From: Streptomyces fradiae
GTDB lineage: Bacteria; Actinomycetota; Actinomycetes; Streptomycetales; Streptomycetaceae
DNA: 64,000 bases
Assembly: GCF_041270065.1 (NCBI RefSeq)
Contig: NZ_CP065958.1
Span: 7,068,001-7,132,000, forward strand
Reading direction: 5' to 3'
The translations under genes and the position numbers were made by a program. Under the pieces are notes generated by a model. That model was not told the DNA's origin. It did no database searches and saw only the letters and a program-made list of their open reading frames with translations. Each line of letters opens with the position of its first letter. Within the stretch, counting starts at the first letter, position 1. Of this stretch, positions 62,900 to 64,000 are shown piece after piece.

Positions 62900-63330
62900 G
62901 CGGCGCCGTCCTCGCCCTCGGCATCGGGGCCGTGACCGCCTCCGGCTGTGTCTGGTACGTGCCCGCCCTCGCCGACCTGCGGGCGGGCGCCGACCGGCCG
63001 GTCTCCCGGCGCCTCGCCGCGGCTGCCTGCGTCACCGCCTGGGCCACCGCGGCGGCCGCCGCCCTCCTCCTGCTCGGCGGCCTCCCCGCCCACCCGCTGG
63101 CCGCCCTCACGACGGCCGGCGCCGCCACGGCCCTCACCCTCCGCCTCCGGGCAGCCCTCCACCACCGCGCCGAACAACGCGAGGCCGCCACCTACTGGCC
63201 CGCCCTCACCTCAACCCCACCCCCCTCCGGCCCCGCCCACCTCCGCACCGTCTTCACCACCACCCTGGCAACCGGCCTGGCCACGTGCCTGGCCCTGACG
63301 GCGGCCCTGGTCTCCGTCCGTACGGGCTGA
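62896..63330 (+). CDS. Small hydrophobic membrane protein
   Basis: A 144-residue protein with about three to four membrane segments (residues 3-18, 45-62, 65-85 and 120-140) and a Pro-rich loop. I do not recognise a family. ATG 62896 overlaps the ctaD stop (ATGA), so it is translationally coupled and probably an accessory to that oxidase. Confidence 0.65.
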   Translation: MSGAVLALGIGAVTASGCVWYVPALADLRAGADRPVSRRLAAAACVTAWATAAAAALLLLGGLPAHPLAALTTAGAATALTLRLRAALHHRAEQREAATYWPALTSTPPPSGPAHLRTVFTTTLATGLATCLALTAALVSVRTG

Positions 63331-63384
63331 CCTCGCCCCGAAATCGCGTGGCCGAGGCCCGTGGCTCTGCCGGAGGATGGCGCC

Positions 63385-64000
63385 GTGCAGCTCCCATACG
63401 TCCATCGCGTCACCAAGTACGACCCCGCCGACCGCGACGAACACGGCACCTACACCGGCGCCGAGGACACCGCCAGCGACCACGGCCCGGTCGAGGCGGC
63501 CTACCTCCGGGCGATCAAGGCGTTCGCCGCGGACACCGGCGTCGAGCGCCTGTCCGTCCGGGAGCCGGGGGTCGTGTCGCTCGTCCACTTCGGCCTCGAA
63601 CCGCCCCTGGAGGGCTTCGGCCTGGACGGGCTCCTGCCGAACGGCCTCGCCGATTTCCACGACGGCGCGGAAGTGCCGCTGGACATCGGCCTGGAGCTGG
63701 TGCGGCTGATGCTGCGGGACGCCGGAGCCTGGTGCCGGCTGGAGGTGGAGGGGGCCTTCGCGGTGCACGTCGGCTGGGACCAGTACCTCTACATCGGCAG
63801 CAGTCGGCCCTGCCCCGCGGCTCTGGCCCGCACCCGTGAGCTAGGGCTGTTCCCGGAACGCCTGGACGCCTCCCCCTATGCTTTCGAACCCGAGGAGGAC
63901 GGCGTCCTGCGCCCCGCGGACGACTCCTTCTGGGCCGGCCTGCACAGGGCGGTCGTGGGCGGTCGCGCCGGGCTCCTTGAGGAGATGTATGTCGACGGGG
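63385..64000 (+). CDS. Conserved hypothetical protein, runs off the window
   Basis: At least 205 residues, open to the last base with no stop, so the 3' end lies outside. The protein begins M-Q-L-P-Y-V-H-R-V-T-K-Y-D-P and contains F-D/H-D-G-A-E-V-P-L, W-C-R-L-E-V-E-G-A-F-A-V-H-V-G-W-D-Q-Y-L-Y-I-G-S and F-P-E-R-L-D-A-S-P-Y-A-F. Such proteins are widespread in Streptomyces, sometimes labelled RNA-binding, without evidence known to me. GTG 63385 has GGAGGA seven bases upstream, which fixes the start. Shorter frames open on the same stretch lack a ribosome binding site. Confidence 0.75.
   Translation, partial: MQLPYVHRVTKYDPADRDEHGTYTGAEDTASDHGPVEAAYLRAIKAFAADTGVERLSVREPGVVSLVHFGLEPPLEGFGLDGLLPNGLADFHDGAEVPLDIGLELVRLMLRDAGAWCRLEVEGAFAVHVGWDQYLYIGSSRPCPAALARTRELGLFPERLDASPYAFEPEEDGVLRPADDSFWAGLHRAVVGGRAGLLEEMYVDG

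Overview
The window is from a high-GC actinomycete, almost certainly a Streptomyces. Codons end in G or C nearly throughout, GTG and TTG starts are common, genes are packed in overlapping ATGA/GTGA operons, and the content (MatB-type deacetylase/glycosyltransferase, ATPase-LuxR regulator, DevRS-like pair, DrrAB-like exporter, DUF4097 and flotillin/NfeD genes) is typical of that genus. It is ordinary chromosome rather than a phage or plasmid: there is no integrase, transposase, CRISPR array or rRNA. The only RNA gene seen is tRNA-Pro(GGG).

Left part (1-7.3 kb): a TetR regulator with a 34-bp operator between two mirror-image promoters, small DUF488 and DUF309 genes, tRNA-Pro, a GH16-like lipoprotein, and a MatAB-like locus (small membrane protein, NodB-deacetylase/GT2 fusion, acyltransferase) that probably makes an extracellular aminosugar polymer.

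Centre (7.3-35.8 kb): a ~28-kb catabolic island, the main feature of the window. It contains a three-component Rieske oxygenase (oxygenase, adrenodoxin-type ferredoxin, distant ferredoxin reductase), two 4,5-dihydroxyphthalate-decarboxylase-like proteins, an MDR dehydrogenase, LigK-like aldolase, LigJ-like 4-oxalomesaconate hydratase, a class II aldolase, three bicupin proteins, an orphan EutA reactivase, a Pch2/TRIP13-like AAA+ ATPase, a PanB-like protein, a Cys-nucleophile alpha/beta hydrolase, RpiB and phosphoglycerate-mutase relatives, three MFS transporters and an ABC importer with two binding proteins. A FadR-type GntR regulator sits at the right edge. I find copies of an ATGGTnnnACCAT operator in front of essentially every transcription unit of the island, which ties it together as one regulon. 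The genes suggest breakdown of a phthalate-like or other aromatic acid to pyruvate and oxaloacetate, but no LigAB ring-cleavage dioxygenase is present; the cupins are the obvious candidates for that step. EutA and the AAA+ ATPase have no evident partner enzymes here.

Right part (35.8-64 kb): a scar of truncated arsI, GNAT and FAD-monooxygenase genes; a duplicated pntAB transhydrogenase pair flanking an NCS1 permease; a DUF1801 gene; a large ATPase-LuxR regulator; a PPOX-family protein; a DrrAB-like ABC exporter with DUF4097 and ribbon-helix-helix genes and a helically phased TGGCGCCA operator array; a CPA1 antiporter; a flotillin/NfeD pair; a PucR-type regulator; a block of ~90-100-bp tandem repeats; and a PPOX / DevR-like / DevS-like / ctaD block sharing GGGCCGTTCGGCCC boxes that look like an oxygen- or redox-responsive regulon. 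The window ends inside a conserved hypothetical gene.
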